64,000 nt of DNA from Polydactylus sextarius (lineage: Eukaryota > Chordata > Actinopteri > Polynemidae), in assembly GCA_016801845.1 (NCBI GenBank), contig CM028921.1:14325275-14389274 (forward strand). Direction: 5' to 3'. The notes below the pieces were generated by a model. That model was not told where the DNA came from and searched no databases. It worked only from the letters and a program-made list of their open reading frames with translations. Of this stretch, positions 12,605 through 26,399 are shown piece by piece (position 1 is the first letter of the stretch; the number at the start of each line of letters is the position of its first letter). A program made the translations under genes and the position numbers.

Positions 12605-14853
12605 CTACAAATCGCAGGGAGGATCTTTCTGGTGGAGCCTAAAATGCAGAGTTAATGAAATATTTATGTTTCTTTAATCTTTATCCAGAGATCCAGAGCT
12701 GAGTGAGAGTCAACACACTTACACAAAACGAATCACTTTAGTTTCTTTCAGAATACTGTAAATCTCCACTACGGCCCGACAAGGATGTAGGTAAACCTGG
12801 ATCAGCATCAGATGGGACAGATAAAACCCTGACCTTTGACACGCAAGGCTCACTCACCATCACATACGGTTTGGATTCATTTATCTGCAGAGCTTCACTA
12901 AGCTCTGTCTTCTTTTTCAGCCCATCTCTGCCATACAAACAGGATTTTACCGTCAGAGCCAAATGGAGCAGGTTTAAGCTTTAATGCCTCGCTCACACAG
13001 ACTTTACAAACAAAAAAAATCAGGTTTTCTGTCCAAACATGAGCTGTTATGTTCATACAAAGCACAAAAGACAGAAGAAGAAGAAGAAGAAGAGAGGAGA
13101 TGAGAGCAGTGGGAGCAAGGTGTGGCAGAGCTGGCATAAACCGCTAACTTTGAAAAGGAAACACAAGCGTTTAACTTTCTTTCAAATTTGTTTTTGGGGA
13201 AATATGCTCTGAACACACCGTAATGAGGACAGCTGCTGTCAGAAGCCTCAGTGATCCAGACTCACTGGACACAACTGGCAGGGGTGAGGTTTCTCTCTGA
13301 GGAGCCAACAACTGTCGATCAATACCTGAACTCACTCTTTGGTCTGATGCTGCTCTGCTTTGAGCTGGACGATGTGGATGTAACTGAGCCACACAGCTCC
13401 TGATTCGTGAGACAGCAAACATGGCGAGGGGGGTGATGAAGGGGGATGGGGTTTGGTAGCTCGACTCTCTGAAGTTGCTTATTGTAGCTTTAAATATTGT
13501 TTCACACATTGAGGTTTTGTGTTTAGGCTCTGGGTCAATAGTAACAGTGTCTCTTTCTTTATTTCTTTACTTGGTAGTTTAGTTATGATGAGAAATCATT
13601 TATTTTCCTTTATTGTTATTTTCAGTCGTGTAACTACACACTCAGTAGTCTCTGACTATGCCTGATGGGAGGATAATATGATTGAAAATGTAGATTATAT
13701 TTAGAGATATTTGGAGATGAAACCTTAATAAATAACTAAATGACTAATTTAAAACATTTTGTTTTAAAGGTGTTTTAAATGGTTGAATGAGGTTTTGATC
13801 CTTGTTCTGTGATGTGACATATACACAATAAAATGTTGGTTGGATGTGTGGCGCCTCAGAAGCTTCATAAAAACCTCTCTCAGAAAGATATTTTAGGATG
13901 GGGGGTTTTAAACGCGTGGTTTTGCACCTATTTGTCATCTCTTTAGTCTTAACTGGCAACCTCATTATGAAATGCAAGCACTTGACACTGATTGACTGTT
14001 TTCACTGTCACTCAAATGAATGTAACTTTGCCAGGCTTCAAAACAGGCTGTCTTTTTACATCTAATCGCCTTTGAAGGGGAGGGAATGGAATCAGAGTCG
14101 GGGGGGCAGTGAGATACATTTGATGTCACAAACCACCGTTTTTGAAATTGACCCATTTTCTAGCGACATTTCTAAAAGAGGAATTTCTATGAAAAGGAGA
14201 CGTTCAGAATTTCTAGCACTTTTCACATGTTCCTGAATGTGGGTGGAACCATCTTTAGATAATCTTTTCGACATTGTATGCCTTCATTAAATAGCTGAAC
14301 TGAAGGGTGACAGGAAATCAGCAGTAAAATTTGGCTGGGAATGGAACTGGGGATCTGCTGCCAACCATTCAACCATCTGGGTGCAAAGAACGTGTCCGCA
14401 ATGAACGCCAACATATGTTTGCTGGACTGTGACTGTGTTCACTGGACTTCAGTTTGCGTTTCAATCGATTATTGACTTATACGGCCTTTCTCACAACATG
14501 GAAATGAACAGAAAAGTCTAGTTAAACAGTCCTTTGAATAAACTGTCAGTACCCTTACTGAGTTATTAAAAGAAGTATTAAGAAAGTACTTCAGTTTTTT
14601 GTAGGGACCCTATTCATGCTACGACCAAAGTGTAGTGTAGTGTAAGTGATGAATGAGTTAACCACTACAACCACAGATTCAAACCATCTTACTTGTTGAA
14701 AGATGGCTGCGCTCTAGTGCTGAAATTGTATTCGGTTTTCTACCAAAGCTACATGAATTTCACATTCAATAGCAGGACTCACACAAGATTCATAGTGATC
14801 AGACTTTCATCTCCACTTTTCATAATGTGCACAGCAGTGTGTTTAGTTAGTAC

Positions 14854-14956
14854 CGGCCCGAAGCTGTTGCTGTCTAAGCTGTGTCCGTGATGATCCCCCT
14901 CGATCCAGAAGTGACCATCGGGAACTCGAACATATCGATTCTTGTAGCTCAGAGTC
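14854..14956 (-). CDS. immp2l: IMMP2L coding exon with the GDHHGHSxDS box
   Basis: A minus-strand exon of 103 bases between the acceptor CTCCTCAG and the donor GTACTA. It encodes (R)[19 protein letters not shown] followed by [15 protein letters not shown]. The second part is the conserved S26 signal-peptidase box that shapes the active site; human IMMP2L has GDHHGHSFDSNSFGP. The first base completes the Arg codon split with the exon at 30432-30497, and the exon ends on a whole codon, which fits the final exon at 3076-3201. The donor GTACTA is weaker than consensus but keeps GT. Confidence 0.95.
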
Positions 14957-16097
14957 CTGAGGAGATGGGAGACAAAAGAAGACAGTAAAATAATGAAAAT
15001 GTTAGATTTGATTTTTAATGAGGCTTTTGCAACAAATTTCTCCAGGCAGTGAAATTGACTCATGTTAAAATAGAGTATTTGTTTAAAGATGCTCGATGCC
15101 CATTTAGGGCATCAAGCACAAATCCAAAAATATTAGAAATTCATAAATGAATAATGATAACAACAACAACAAAAATATACACATTTTTAAAAATTTGATC
15201 CATAAAACGTCCAAACAGGCGCATAGAAATATAATCCTCAATGATGTTTTAGTACAGACCAAGCATCTCGGCAGAATAAAGGTACATTAAAGTGATACTT
15301 TGTTCAGTTCAATTTAATGATATATGATTCTGTATTATGAATAATCTTCCTTTTGGCACATTTACTACTGGGATCAGTGAGACAATTAAATGCGATTGAG
15401 AATAGATCCAGGCATTTGAAGGTTTGTCTAACACCCAAGCATTGCTGGTCATTTACCACATACATGCACTTGCATGTATTTGATTGGTCAGAGTTGACAC
15501 ATTGAGGCATCTACATTTATTTTATGTGGACATCAATGTTAGAACATATTGTCAAAGCCAAAAATAACTAAAGCCTGAAGTGGATGGGATTAGTTTTTCA
15601 TGGTACCAGAGCTTCTCAGTGATCATACAGCATGTCAGTAATCATTAGCAGACAATGTCGGTGATTTTTTCCTTGGGTAAAAAGGTCTGGAAAAATTACA
15701 CCAGATAATAGTAATTCTGTGCGAATAGACCATCTTATTTACAAGTATTTTTCTGTACATTTTCATGCGTGGAGGTGCTTGAAGAAACATTCAGTTTCAC
15801 TCTAGGTGTTCGGACAATTTTGTGGCAAATCTCTGACGTTTTTGGTATTCGATGAACACTATTCTGAACCACAAGAAGGACAAAAGCATGGGATTTCTGA
15901 TTACTTTAGGTGAGTGCATATATTTATGTAAGCACCTCACTATGCTATGTGGCTAATAAAATGCCAGTAAACCAACCAGTAGGCTAGTCAGGTCAGATTT
16001 CAACAACACTAATGACAAGAGGTGACGGCTGTGTGTAAATCTGTTTAGCCCTCCAGCTTGTGGTGGTTTTACTAACATTTCTTATGCCATATGAATT

Positions 16098-16133
16098 GGC
16101 CATTTTTTATTACAGATGTAATAAAAAATGGCC
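16098..16133. repeat. Perfect hairpin, 17-bp arms and 2-base loop
   Basis: Arm GGCCATTTTTTATTACA, loop GA, then the exact reverse complement TGTAATAAAAAATGGCC. It is mostly AT with GGCC clamps. Confidence 0.97.
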
Positions 16134-16739
16134 TGTGGTAAAAATGAAATTACTCTACCAAACCATGTAAAAACTAATCCTGTCCGAATTTTCACTTTGT
16201 GTTCCCTAAGAATTTAGTTGTACAAACTAACTGAGGAAGGTAGATAACACTAGTAGTAACTTGGTTCATAGTAAGGTACAGCTGACAGCTGGAATCAAGT
16301 AAAACATCTATATTTTAAGAAACTTCCTGTTTTGCTGACACCATAAAGGTGATCCTCTGAATGTCAACTACCACAACAGAATGAGAGAAAAATTCAACCC
16401 TATACTAAACCGAGCAGTATTAAACAAAGTGGTCACATGTTTCAACTGTCCCAATAACCATAGTTGAGGTATATAAGGTGTCATCAAAACGTTACGATGA
16501 AGAATGCATACTTTTCATATTGGTTCAGTGAGTAACAGACTTTCACAATGCAGATGGGATAAGTAAATGCTTCTTTATCGCTGACAAGAGAAAAAAAAAA
16601 ACATTATTTATATAATATTTGTATGCATACAAATACAAAAACTAAGGGGAAAACTGCACTTAAGGTCCTTGTTGATAGTGTGTCAAATCACCACAATTAT
16701 CACTTTCGTTTCAGTATTGTGAATCATCAGCCTCTAAAT

Positions 16740-16950
16740 CATCTCCCTTCTGGCATCACTTCCCTTCGCCACCTTATCGCTCAAACAAAGGTCTGATCTG
16801 ATGACACTTTGAGACTAATAATGGCGGCAGCGGCGCTGGTCCCATCCTGCTTCAATCAGCTCATCCAGTGCCCCTTCATCTTCCTTCTGGACTGTTATGG
16901 GCCTGTCCTGGCTCTGATTTATCATTTAGCAGAGGGAACATTGTGAATTA
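16740..16950. promoter_or_regulatory. Candidate conserved non-coding element
   Basis: A repeat-free stretch with CTAATAATGGCGGCAGCGGC and several TAAT/ATCA cores, flanked by low-complexity DNA. Conservation cannot be assessed here. Confidence 0.25.
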
Positions 16951-16999
16951 TAACTTCAGTGACTTTTTAAATGGAAATTTGTCTGCAATTCCTTGAGTA

Positions 17000-17029
17000 T
17001 GTGTGTTTGTGTGTGTGTGTGTGTGTGTG
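17000..17029. repeat. GT microsatellite
   Basis: GT repeat with one TTT interruption, followed by a G-rich run (GGGGGCGGGGGGG). Confidence 0.9.
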
Positions 17030-18748
17030 CAGTGGGGGCGGGGGGGATAAAGAGACCTCTGATACATAAATATTGATTCAGTCGCGGCAGCTGAATTTAC
17101 CGAGTCACACAAAAAAGGGGGGAAAAAGAGAAAAACAAGCTGGGACATTACAGCAGGAATAAAAAAAGGTTATAGTCTATATGACACCAATTCTCTGCTA
17201 CATTTGAGAAGGAACGAGTGTGAAATCTTTATAGAACAGAGACTGATCGACTCCTCTGTATCTAGTCTTTACTCTTTCAGCATTTAACCAGGTCGAGTCT
17301 GTTAAGGTGAAGAATCTTTAGATTCTGACTCTGTGATGAAGAGCTGATGAACCTTTTTCTCCATCAAAATTCTGCCTTAAGTATTTATTTTTCCTTCCCA
17401 CATTTTCTAATCAAACTCGTTGATTAGAAGTAGTGAATATGGATCTGTTTCAAACACTCCTCTGAGCAACTTTTTACATATTCTGAATATTCAGATCTTT
17501 TTCTATTTTCCATAAATTACATGTATCTGCATCATAATGCTTTTTGAACGAGTCTGTATTCATAATGACTGAAATGGCCTTGGAAGTGAAGAAGTATCCT
17601 CAGGTAGAACAAGGGCAAGAATTATAAGAAAAAGTGTCTTAAAAACTAACTAATCAAAAGAATCACATCACAATCTTGTTGCGATCTGAAATGTGATCAA
17701 TTTTGCCAATTTTTAAATGTACAGTTGAGAATATCCAGACCTCAGTCAGCCACTGGGCTGCAGCTCTGAGCAGCTGCATATTCTCAGCTAAACACAATGT
17801 GACACCTCAGTTGCCTCTTTCCGGTATTTACTGCTCTTATCATTTGTTTTCTATCATATGTTTTCTATGATCTGATGCATCTGAAATTATGTTTCAGACC
17901 TGCTGAGATACAGATAAGTTGTTACAGAGATACTGTAAAAACTTGAGTGAAACGCTCAACATGTTTCTTCTGATGTTATCCTTCAGGGATGGTTGAACAG
18001 ATGTTGTTGTATCCTGTCTAGGAGTGTTGACCAAAACTTCATCACTTCATCACCTTTCAAAGTTCTTTATGTTACAAGTTACATACACTCATAGAAACAA
18101 CAATGCTACATTGAAGGCAATTTGGAGTTCAGTATCATGAAAACTGGAGGAAACAGGAATGGAACCAATGACCTTCAGCTGCACAATAAATGTATAGATA
18201 ACATTGCTTGTATAAGTCTTTATCAAAAGCACCCGGTCTGCTGGTTTGTGAATGTATAAGGGTAAAATGTCATAAGCTTTAAAAAGTACAATGTGGACGT
18301 TTTCCAGTTGGATCATGATATAAAATCATCACTGACTGAAATTATTGGAAAAATGAAGAAAAAGTTGAAAATAAAGTCCAAGGTGTAACACCAGTTGCTT
18401 TTTTTTAAGCAGAGAGGAGGCTAGTGTCTGTAGTTTAAAATCAACGACAATGAAACTGTTGCTTTAACCAATAGGATTTTGAATTGGGGTCTGCGGGGTC
18501 AGCTAGCAGTCCTATGATGGTGTCAGAATTTTCAAGTCCTGTGATTGGATGGTCAGCGAACAAACCCAATCAAGGCTAGAAAATGTGTTTAAAAGCAAGA
18601 AGATTTGATACCCACAAAGACTGACTGAGAGGATGAAATTGAACTGGGTGCAAAGACAAACTTTTCAAAAAAAAAAAAAGAGCAGTGTGAACCAAGAGAT
18701 ACGCCAAGTTGTGCTGACAATAAAAGTGGTACATTGCATCTGTACATG

Positions 18749-18830
18749 TTGGTTCTGGTAGCTCAATTAGTAAGTAGTTGGGCTCTGAAACCAGAGGTCT
18801 GGTTTTGTGTCCTGGTATTGACAGTCACTG
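18749..18830 (+). mobile_element. tRNA-derived SINE head (degenerate)
   Basis: The stretch TGGTAGCTCAATTAGTAAGT resembles the A box and D arm of a tRNA, followed by GGGCTCTGAAACCAGAGG (anticodon-arm like) and a degenerate B box (GGTTTTGTGTCC). The spacing suits a tRNA-derived SINE promoter. It is too decayed for a working tRNA gene. Confidence 0.55.
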
Positions 18831-19649
18831 TTATTAAGATGTTGTTTATTTTAAGGAAAGACACCACTGAGGGCCAACGTCCCACTGGTAAAACTCAACA
18901 TAAAGACAGGAGCAAGCAACGGACACAGCAGCGGACGAGTAGGGTCCTACTGGATTGCCCCCTGGAGGCTGACTTGAGTACTACTGCACAAAAAGGACCA
19001 GAACAACCATGAAAACAAATAGTGAATCATCAAACTGCTGCTGTAGAATCCTAGTAAAAAAGAAAAAAACAAATTTCACTTAGATTGGTCAGAGTGTCAT
19101 CTCCACTTTAAGCCATAAGTGCCACTCGACTGACTGATGATCCTTTAATGGATCAAAAAAGGTCATCTAAAAGACTTCCCTATGAGCCCTGTCAATCCTA
19201 TCAATTTTAGTTTGTTAAAATCAATCTATCAACTTCAATCAATCTAAAAGCTATCAATCTTTAGCCTTACCACTGAGGGTTTAACCCAGACACAGCAGAC
19301 ATGCTCATACAAACTAAAATAACACAAGAACACACACAGTGATTCAGCAGATGCTTCACACATGCTACAAACTGTGTCTGACCATGATCGTGATCGTTTT
19401 CGCTGAATGTGGGCCACTTCTGAACAAAGGGTGAGAATTCATCAAAAGAGAAGATGGGAAGGTGATGTTTCGCTAAGACAAGTTCAAACATTCACATTTC
19501 AGAAACACACTTCATTTAATCTGCATTAGCAACAGCTGATGATGAGTGTAGCAGCAGAGTTCGGCAGCTGCTGACAGCTCCACAAGCTGGATTACAACAA
19601 GCAGGGTAATGACATTGTGTATTTGGACCGAAGCTGTCAATATGAAAAT

Positions 19650-19735
19650 GTTAAGGTCCTGACAAGGGCGACAGTGAGTCGAACCATCACGTCTGAGGTT
19701 GTCTGACATTGCAGCGTAGCCATATCTCAATGTAA
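19650..19735 (-). mobile_element. Second tRNA-like SINE remnant
   Basis: On the minus strand, TATGGCTACGCTGC (A-box like) is followed about 40 bases later by GGTTCGACTCAC (B-box like) and TGTCGCCCTTGTC. The layout suggests a tRNA-derived SINE fragment rather than a tRNA. Confidence 0.35.
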
Positions 19736-21734
19736 TTGGAAGAAAATATGTGGATCGTGAAAGGATTTAATAATCTTGGACAGATAGAATGTACAGGACC
19801 GGAACTACCAGGGTGAGGAGTTCAGTCCTGTCTGGAATCAAGCTTACTGAAGAGATTTGTACTAATGCTGCTTATGACCACTGAATACTACTGATCTTTT
19901 AAAGCATTTATCAAGAAAAAATGTTTTTTAAGCACTACAGCGTGCAACATTTTTGGGGTTTTTGACCTACACCTACAACACTGCCATGCTGTACTCCAGA
20001 GAGAAAGATCGTGACACAAGAACACGATTTTCACCCACAAAATTATCTGCACTGTTTTGAATATTTGACTTTTTTCTTTGAGAGCCGCCTGACTGATGTA
20101 ACATGCCACAAGAAGCTCAGTCAGCTGCCATTTTCACAGGTTTAAAAAAGGCACTGGTGGTCCCTCCACTTTCTACTATGTAGCCAAGATGGCAACTGTT
20201 GAGGATGAGAAGTGTCCAATGTGCCACACTCAGCTTTTTTGACCCTTTCATTTTGAGTGACACCATCCAAAACAGCAACAGGACAAAGGCAGTTGTCTTT
20301 ATAACCCATTTGGTAGGTGAACCAGAAGTACAAGTAGTTTTTTAAATTGCTTTTTTTATCTTCAGAAGAAAACACACTTTACATGATTCTTGGCAACCCC
20401 CCTGAAACAAGGCTGGAACGGAAATAAAATAAAAATCAAATCAACTATATAATGACACTTCAATTATTAATTTCAATGTTGCAAACTAGTCATATCAAGT
20501 TGATTTAACCTAATTAGTAAGATCTGTGCAACTCCTCAGAGATAAACTGTCACTTCACATTGACAGCTACTTGCATATACAACTCTCTGCATTGGAGGTT
20601 AAGGGGGTCAGTGAATGAGGCTGAATCAGAGTTGAGACACGTTGTAGTTCAGTTGGCCAGCCGTTGCACCCTGAGGACAAATGTGTTGCTTCTTTCTGGT
20701 AACAAACTGGCAGTTTGTTCTGCTAGGTTTCATCAATCTTGCTAAAAGTCGCAAAAAATACATAAATAAATAAATGCGGACAGTGTCTGCTGCTGTGTTT
20801 ACAGGTCTAACTGCTCATTACGCTGGATTTGGGTTTTTGTGTGGTACTTCTGCTTAGGCTTGTGTATAAAGGTTTAACAGACAAGAGAATGGGTTCATTT
20901 GTACCATTAGTTTACTGCTAATTCCTTCCCACTGAGTTTCCTGAGGCCTGACAGTGATGAAAAGGGCTTACATGCTGTATATCCTGATCCCTGTCTGAGG
21001 GCGAACCTGTAAAACATTCTCTCCTCTGTGGCTGATGGTTACATGGTAGGCAGGTGCCTCGTCTGCGTGGCTCGACTAAAACAACCGGACCTATGATTTA
21101 TGTCTGTCTGGCCCCTGTAAAGACATCGCCTGCTGACAGCCAGTGTTGTCGTCAAGAAAAACAAACCACAGGTCTGTTATTATTATTATTTATATTGTTA
21201 TTATTATTCATCCCCCAACCAGTGACCTGCAATTTGCGATAGTGACACCACACACAAACAGCTACTGGGATGAATAAAATCTCATGACAGTGGTGTGTAA
21301 TGACAGCTGCTGCGAGTGCACTGCCTCCGTCATGCTAATGATTTGCGTCTTCCTGCTGCAGGGTCCGAGTGTGGACATGAGATCTGATGTGTTTGCTGGT
21401 TTACTGGGTGGTTTCTGCCAGAGCGACTGTGCTCACTCTAAAAGTAATTTGGATGGATTATCTGTTGCGTCATCATCATGTGTCACGTTATGGTGCCTGC
21501 ATAATGTTAACATCTGCATAGCTACAGAGGAAAAAATCCTCAAATTCATGAGAATTTACCACTGCGGTTTAAAGTTGCACCTTTTTTTTTTTTTTAATCT
21601 GTGACTGAAAAAAGCTCTTAGCCAAGAAAACTCAGATTTTTTTATAACATTTATTTTCAAAATTGGAAGTATGAGCTCAGTTTATCCTCATTTAGTTCTC
21701 CAATTACAAAAGTGCAGCAGGTTGTACACTGTGT

Positions 21735-21995
21735 CTCAAACAATGAATGAAAATGGATGACGTGTCTCTACATCCTCCTCATGTATCGCAATGATCAGAA
21801 TGAAACAAACATCAGGGTGATGAGAACTGATGTGGTCTTTCATTGTTTCAGTTTGGATCATGTCCCATCTGCTAACATGGAGGGGACGGGGCTTATGACC
21901 TGTGCAGCCAGGCACCAGGGGATGCAGATGTTTTGGCTCCACTTTTGGGAGCTGCCTCTTTGTCCCTCTTTATATACAGACTGTGTTGTGAGCTA
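21735..21995 (+). mobile_element. Dispersed repeat ending CTTTATATACAGACTGTG
   Basis: The stretch GGCTCCACTTTTGGGAGCTG and the end CCTCTTTATATACAGACTGT are typical of a widespread teleost short repeat. Confidence 0.45.
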
Positions 21996-22924
21996 AACAA
22001 GACTGGGAAATCTAATTTCCCATGGTCCATTACAAGGTCTGTTGACATTTCCTTTCTACCCTCTTATAAATCTCTGCGTCATCCTTACCTTCGGGAGTGA
22101 GGTTATATACATTATTTTGAGTATACAATAGCCATTAGAAAAACAGGATAAGTTACACTTTATCAGAGCGGACTTGAATTGGAATCTGTAGTGACGGAAG
22201 TCAGGGAGAAACTACAAGACACTGACATTGTGTTGGTCTTTTTAATTTGCTCTTGTTCTCATTCTTCATTAAAAATGGAGACTTAATGGACTTTGCTGCC
22301 TTCAGCGTCAGAAGAGTGACAGCCTGTCACAATGACTGACAGGTGTGGGGGTGGGAACCTGACCAAACGGCTATGTGAAGAAAGACTGAGAATAGGCCGT
22401 CTCTCTCGAGACGCTCGGATAAAGACTAATGCAGCAGTGAATCACAGGAAACTGCTCAACGTTGCTGCTCATCTTCTTTGAGCTGAAACTTGCAGTGTTG
22501 CAGTTCTGCCCAGACGCTGATTTCGCAGCAGGTATTTCTTTTTCAAATGTAATAAAAGCAGCTGCTGAGGTTTGGCCACAGGGTTACTTCTTTGTAAGTT
22601 TCATTTACTGTTTTATGTCTGGAACTGTAGCAGAAAAATTTCTCTTTTGTCAACACATTACAGGAACTCTGGTGATGAATCCCTCTGAACCTACATCAAG
22701 TAGTCTCATGTCCTTTTGGGCTTTTAAGCAGAATTCCTTCAACTCCTGAATGGATAAAGTTCTTCTGACATAAACAATGAGCTGAAACTCAGAATAAAGG
22801 TGGATTTTATGTTGTTAAGTTGCGTGTGGTTGAACAGAATCAGCAAAGTTTGCAAAGATTGGCCTACGCCCTACTGCAGCTGAAACGATGAGTAAAAGGG
22901 CTGTTACAAAATGGGTAAGGCTTC

Positions 22925-23145
22925 CATGTGGGGACTGCATGTTCTGCCAGTGTCTTTGTTGATTTTCTACAGGTACTTCAGCCTCCTTCCATGGTCACAT
23001 GCAGGTTGATTGGTGGCTATAAATTGGCAATAAATATGTTGACCTGTCCAGGATATACCTTGTTCTAAATAAGATGGGATTAGCCTCAGCCACCCTCTAA
23101 CTTTCCAAGTGTAAGCAGTACAGATAATGGATGGATATATGAGAA
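22925..23145 (+). mobile_element. L2-like LINE/SINE 3' tail
   Basis: Contains the hallmarks of the abundant fish tail: TACTTCAGCCTCCTTCC, CATGCAGGTTGATTGGTG, GACCTGTCCAGGATATACC, and GCAGTACAGATAATGGATGG at the end. It is diverged and 5' truncated. Confidence 0.65.
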
Positions 23146-24569
23146 CTTTATAATGTTGCAACATCCAAAAATATGTCCAGAACCAGGGCCATGGTGGAGG
23201 TTCACCTTGCAGATAGTATGAATCGCCTTGATGCAAAAATATTTTGTCTGATTTTGTGTAATGTCCTCGAAGGAAGCTCATCCTGAACGGTAATGGACGC
23301 TGGCGACATGCGTTTTGTTATTTAGTTTGGATGATGGATGTCTTTGTAAAAACTCATGGGGATGTTGTAATTTCTAAAACAGAAGTAATTAACAAAGAAC
23401 AGCAGAGTTTAGAGGTGTGTCTGAGTGACAAGCAGCTAAAACAACAAACCAGAACGAAGAGGATTAACGGCAGTAATCTAGTTCTCATGTTTTCATCCTG
23501 CTACTATATTTAAGGTGCTTCTTCATCCTGAGACATTAAAGAGATTAAAATTGAATTCAAAGTTTATGAATGTGAAAGCGTCACATAATTTTGTCAGTTA
23601 AGAGACATTTGAAGCCTTTGGAAATTTAAAAGAAAAACTATTTTTATTGCTATGAAACTTGATTGATCACATTCTGTGTTTTTCAGGTAGGTTTTACTTT
23701 GATTGTTCTGTGGGAAAATCTGTGGGAATTGTATGTGTGTCCCAACAGATTTTCCGGTTTGGTTTTTATATTTCCCAAATGTTCAGGTGATGAAAAAAAT
23801 ACATTAGAATAATGTGTTATTGAAAGCTGTGACTTCAGAGGCTCAACCTTTGCCTTGATGTCTTTACAAGATCAATAATGATCTTCTGCATTTTTAATGC
23901 AGAATGTATTAAAAAATTATTACGCTTAACCCTTTACAGCCAGACGCATCAAATAATAGCCAGAAAATTCAAATTTTTTGAATCTCAGATGTTTATTAAA
24001 TGTTAATAAAAAATCTGTACCGTTTCATATGTATTTTTTTCTATTTATTTATTTATTAGTTTTTAAATTATTTATAAAAATGTGTTTCAAATTTTGTTTC
24101 ATTTTTATTTGATACATGCTGATCATTTCAATAAGATAGAGGTCTCAGAAACTCATTTAGCAAATATGATACAGTTGGCAATAAAAGCATATGACTGATA
24201 ATCATATCAAAATATTTATCTGCATCAGGTAAAGTTGTCAGTCCGAAGTTTGTTAGTTCATGAGAGTCTGTGTTAAAGTTTCAGGTTCAGATGCTTGATT
24301 AAAAGGTACAAACACAAAAACACTGCAGCCCCAATTGGCCAAGGCACAAACTGGGACACCATGGTCTAAATAATAAACAAAAAACAGTCCAACAATCAGA
24401 CGCTGAGTTTTGAGAAGCTGCTGTATCAGAGCCAGTGGGCCCAAGCTTCCTCTGTCCTCCTGCTGTGTCTCATTATCTGAGCTGTGGAGCTCATTTCCCA
24501 GTTAGGACGCTGTGTAACATGGCTGAGAGCAGCTCCTACCTCTTCCTGAAGGAAATCCAGAGAGCATGA

Positions 24570-24572
<3 letters not shown>

Positions 24573-24611
<39 letters not shown>
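24573..24611. repeat. CA microsatellite
   Basis: Uninterrupted CA repeat of about 19 units. Confidence 0.97.
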
Positions 24612-24613
<2 letters not shown>

Positions 24614-25349
24614 CCCTCCTATCAAATGCTCCAGTGCACTCACACTAAGAATAAAAATAGCTATCTGCAACCTAACCTTAATGTGTTCTTAATGCTAGTT
24701 CGGATGCAATTCAAGTCCAATTTCAAGCCAACATTTAGCTTGAAATGTTAAATTGCTCCAGTGAAGTCTGCTTCACAGAAATCTCACAGGGGAAGAACAA
24801 AAAAAAAATCTGATCTTTCAAACCAAGGAAAACACTCTGCAGAGAGACACCACAATTCACGGAGCCTGACCCATTTATAAAACGCAACATTTGAGATCAA
24901 ACAAATTAAGATTAATAATAGTTGTATGAAATTACTGCGTTAGCATGAATTACTTGATGAGTTATTGAATTATATGTACATTGTACAATGTCATTGTACG
25001 ATCAAACGCATTATGTTTGCTGGGCTGTCCATCCTGTTCCCACAAACACGTCTCGGTAACACCTTGAGGAAATGTCTAATTTAGCAAAAATGTTTATTTT
25101 GATTCAAAGAGAAACTGATTAGATCTTGGTGGTCAAGAGTCAAAGGCCAAGAGCATTATGACCTCACAAACTTAAATTTCAGAATTCATGAATACAACTG
25201 GGTAAAATGTTACAAAAACAAAATCATTAATATTTACTTGTATTCAAAGGCCCCTGAGGTCCAGAATCCATGGACACACCTTTCTGCAAAAATTATTCTG
25301 ATTGATGGTTGATGACTGTTGAGCCAGTACGAACAGATTCTACCACTTA

Positions 25350-25545
25350 TTCATCCATAAGCTATACTACTTATCCTTTGCGGTGAGTGGTATAGTGTCA
25401 TAGTTTGGGGATGGGCACTCCAGCCCTTATCTGCATGTCTTTGGACTGTGGGAATAAGTGGGAATATCCACAGAAAACCTACAATGATTTGGGGACACCA
25501 TGTAAACACCACAAAGAACCCAGAACCTTCTGACCCTGAACATAT
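25350..25545 (-). mobile_element. L2-like tail, reverse orientation
   Basis: CTGCATGTCTTTGGACTGTG, CACAGAAAACC and CATGTAAACACCACAAAG match the same tail family as at 22925, in reverse. Strongly diverged. Confidence 0.5.
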
Positions 25546-25694
25546 GAGCTAGCCACAATGTTATAAATTACAAGAGACAAAGATAGGATATTTCCATGTT
25601 GTTACACACTCATTTGTAATGTCAGAATGATTAAAATGCTACATCACAGGTTTTGAGGAAATACACTGTTTACTTTGACCTTAGAAATCTGCCT

Positions 25695-25865
25695 GGATCA
25701 TTTAGTTTATTAGCTGCCTGGCCAGGCTCACTGTTACCACCACATCTCCACTAACGTAGCACTGATTTTTTTTCAGTTTTTGGCAACTGACATTACAAAG
25801 ACCTCTAACAGTAGAATATAGGTTTGAATGTGCCAGAGTTCCCCATTAACCCTGTGTGAGGAAAT
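25695..25865 (+). mobile_element. Short copy of the 10270-11190 repeat without the central insert
   Basis: GCCTGGCCAGGCTCACTGTT, CTCCACTAACGTAGCACTGA and, directly afterwards, CTAACAGTAGAATATAGGTT and GCCAGAGTTCCCCATTAA match the two flanks of the copy at 10270-11190. Confidence 0.55.
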
Positions 25866-26399
25866 GTGCTAACCTCTGCACCACCTCAGCAGATTATAGA
25901 TAGATTTAAAAATGACATAATCATGATGGTATAAAATTCTTTTTTCTAATTCAAGCTGGCACTCTCAGCAGTTTGATGCCTTGTTGTCATGGCGCAACTC
26001 CGAGATCAGTGTTTGTTCACCACTCTGGCAAACATGACACAGTGACCAGCCATTTCAGCTACGCAGAGAAATAAGTATTAATGGGGCTAAGAACAGAAAC
26101 ATGATGGCTTCTGAGAATTACCTCAAAAACTAAACAAAAATGGCTGAAAACTTAACTGTGTGCAAGTATTGTTCAAGTTAAAAACTGGTAATTACCCACA
26201 ATGCAAGTCAAGAAACAACAATTTGGTGGGAGATTTAGGTGTCATGCGTCAGTATCAGCTAATGCAGCTCATAAAGACACTAGCCTCCAGTAGAGACATC
26301 ATTATTTCCTTCTAGTGCTTAAAGAAGACAAATACGAAGACAAAGAAAACGTGATGCTGAACGTGGTTCCCTGCTGTAAATAGGTGGTGGAGCTGTCGC

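Larger units (their letters stand above)
3202..14853 (-). other. immp2l: Last intron of IMMP2L
   Basis: An 11.65-kb intron, defined by the donor next to 14854 and the acceptor next to 3201. It contains repeat copies at 3361-3620, 4630-5370, 10270-11190 and 11620-11987, the T-rich GGTTC block at 6350-7360 and a 15-G run at 12590-12604. No additional exon was recognised. Confidence 0.85.

Noticed and set aside
18749..18830. A functional tRNA gene
   Set aside because: The B box is degraded and no proper cloverleaf or acceptor stem forms; a SINE-derived remnant fits better.
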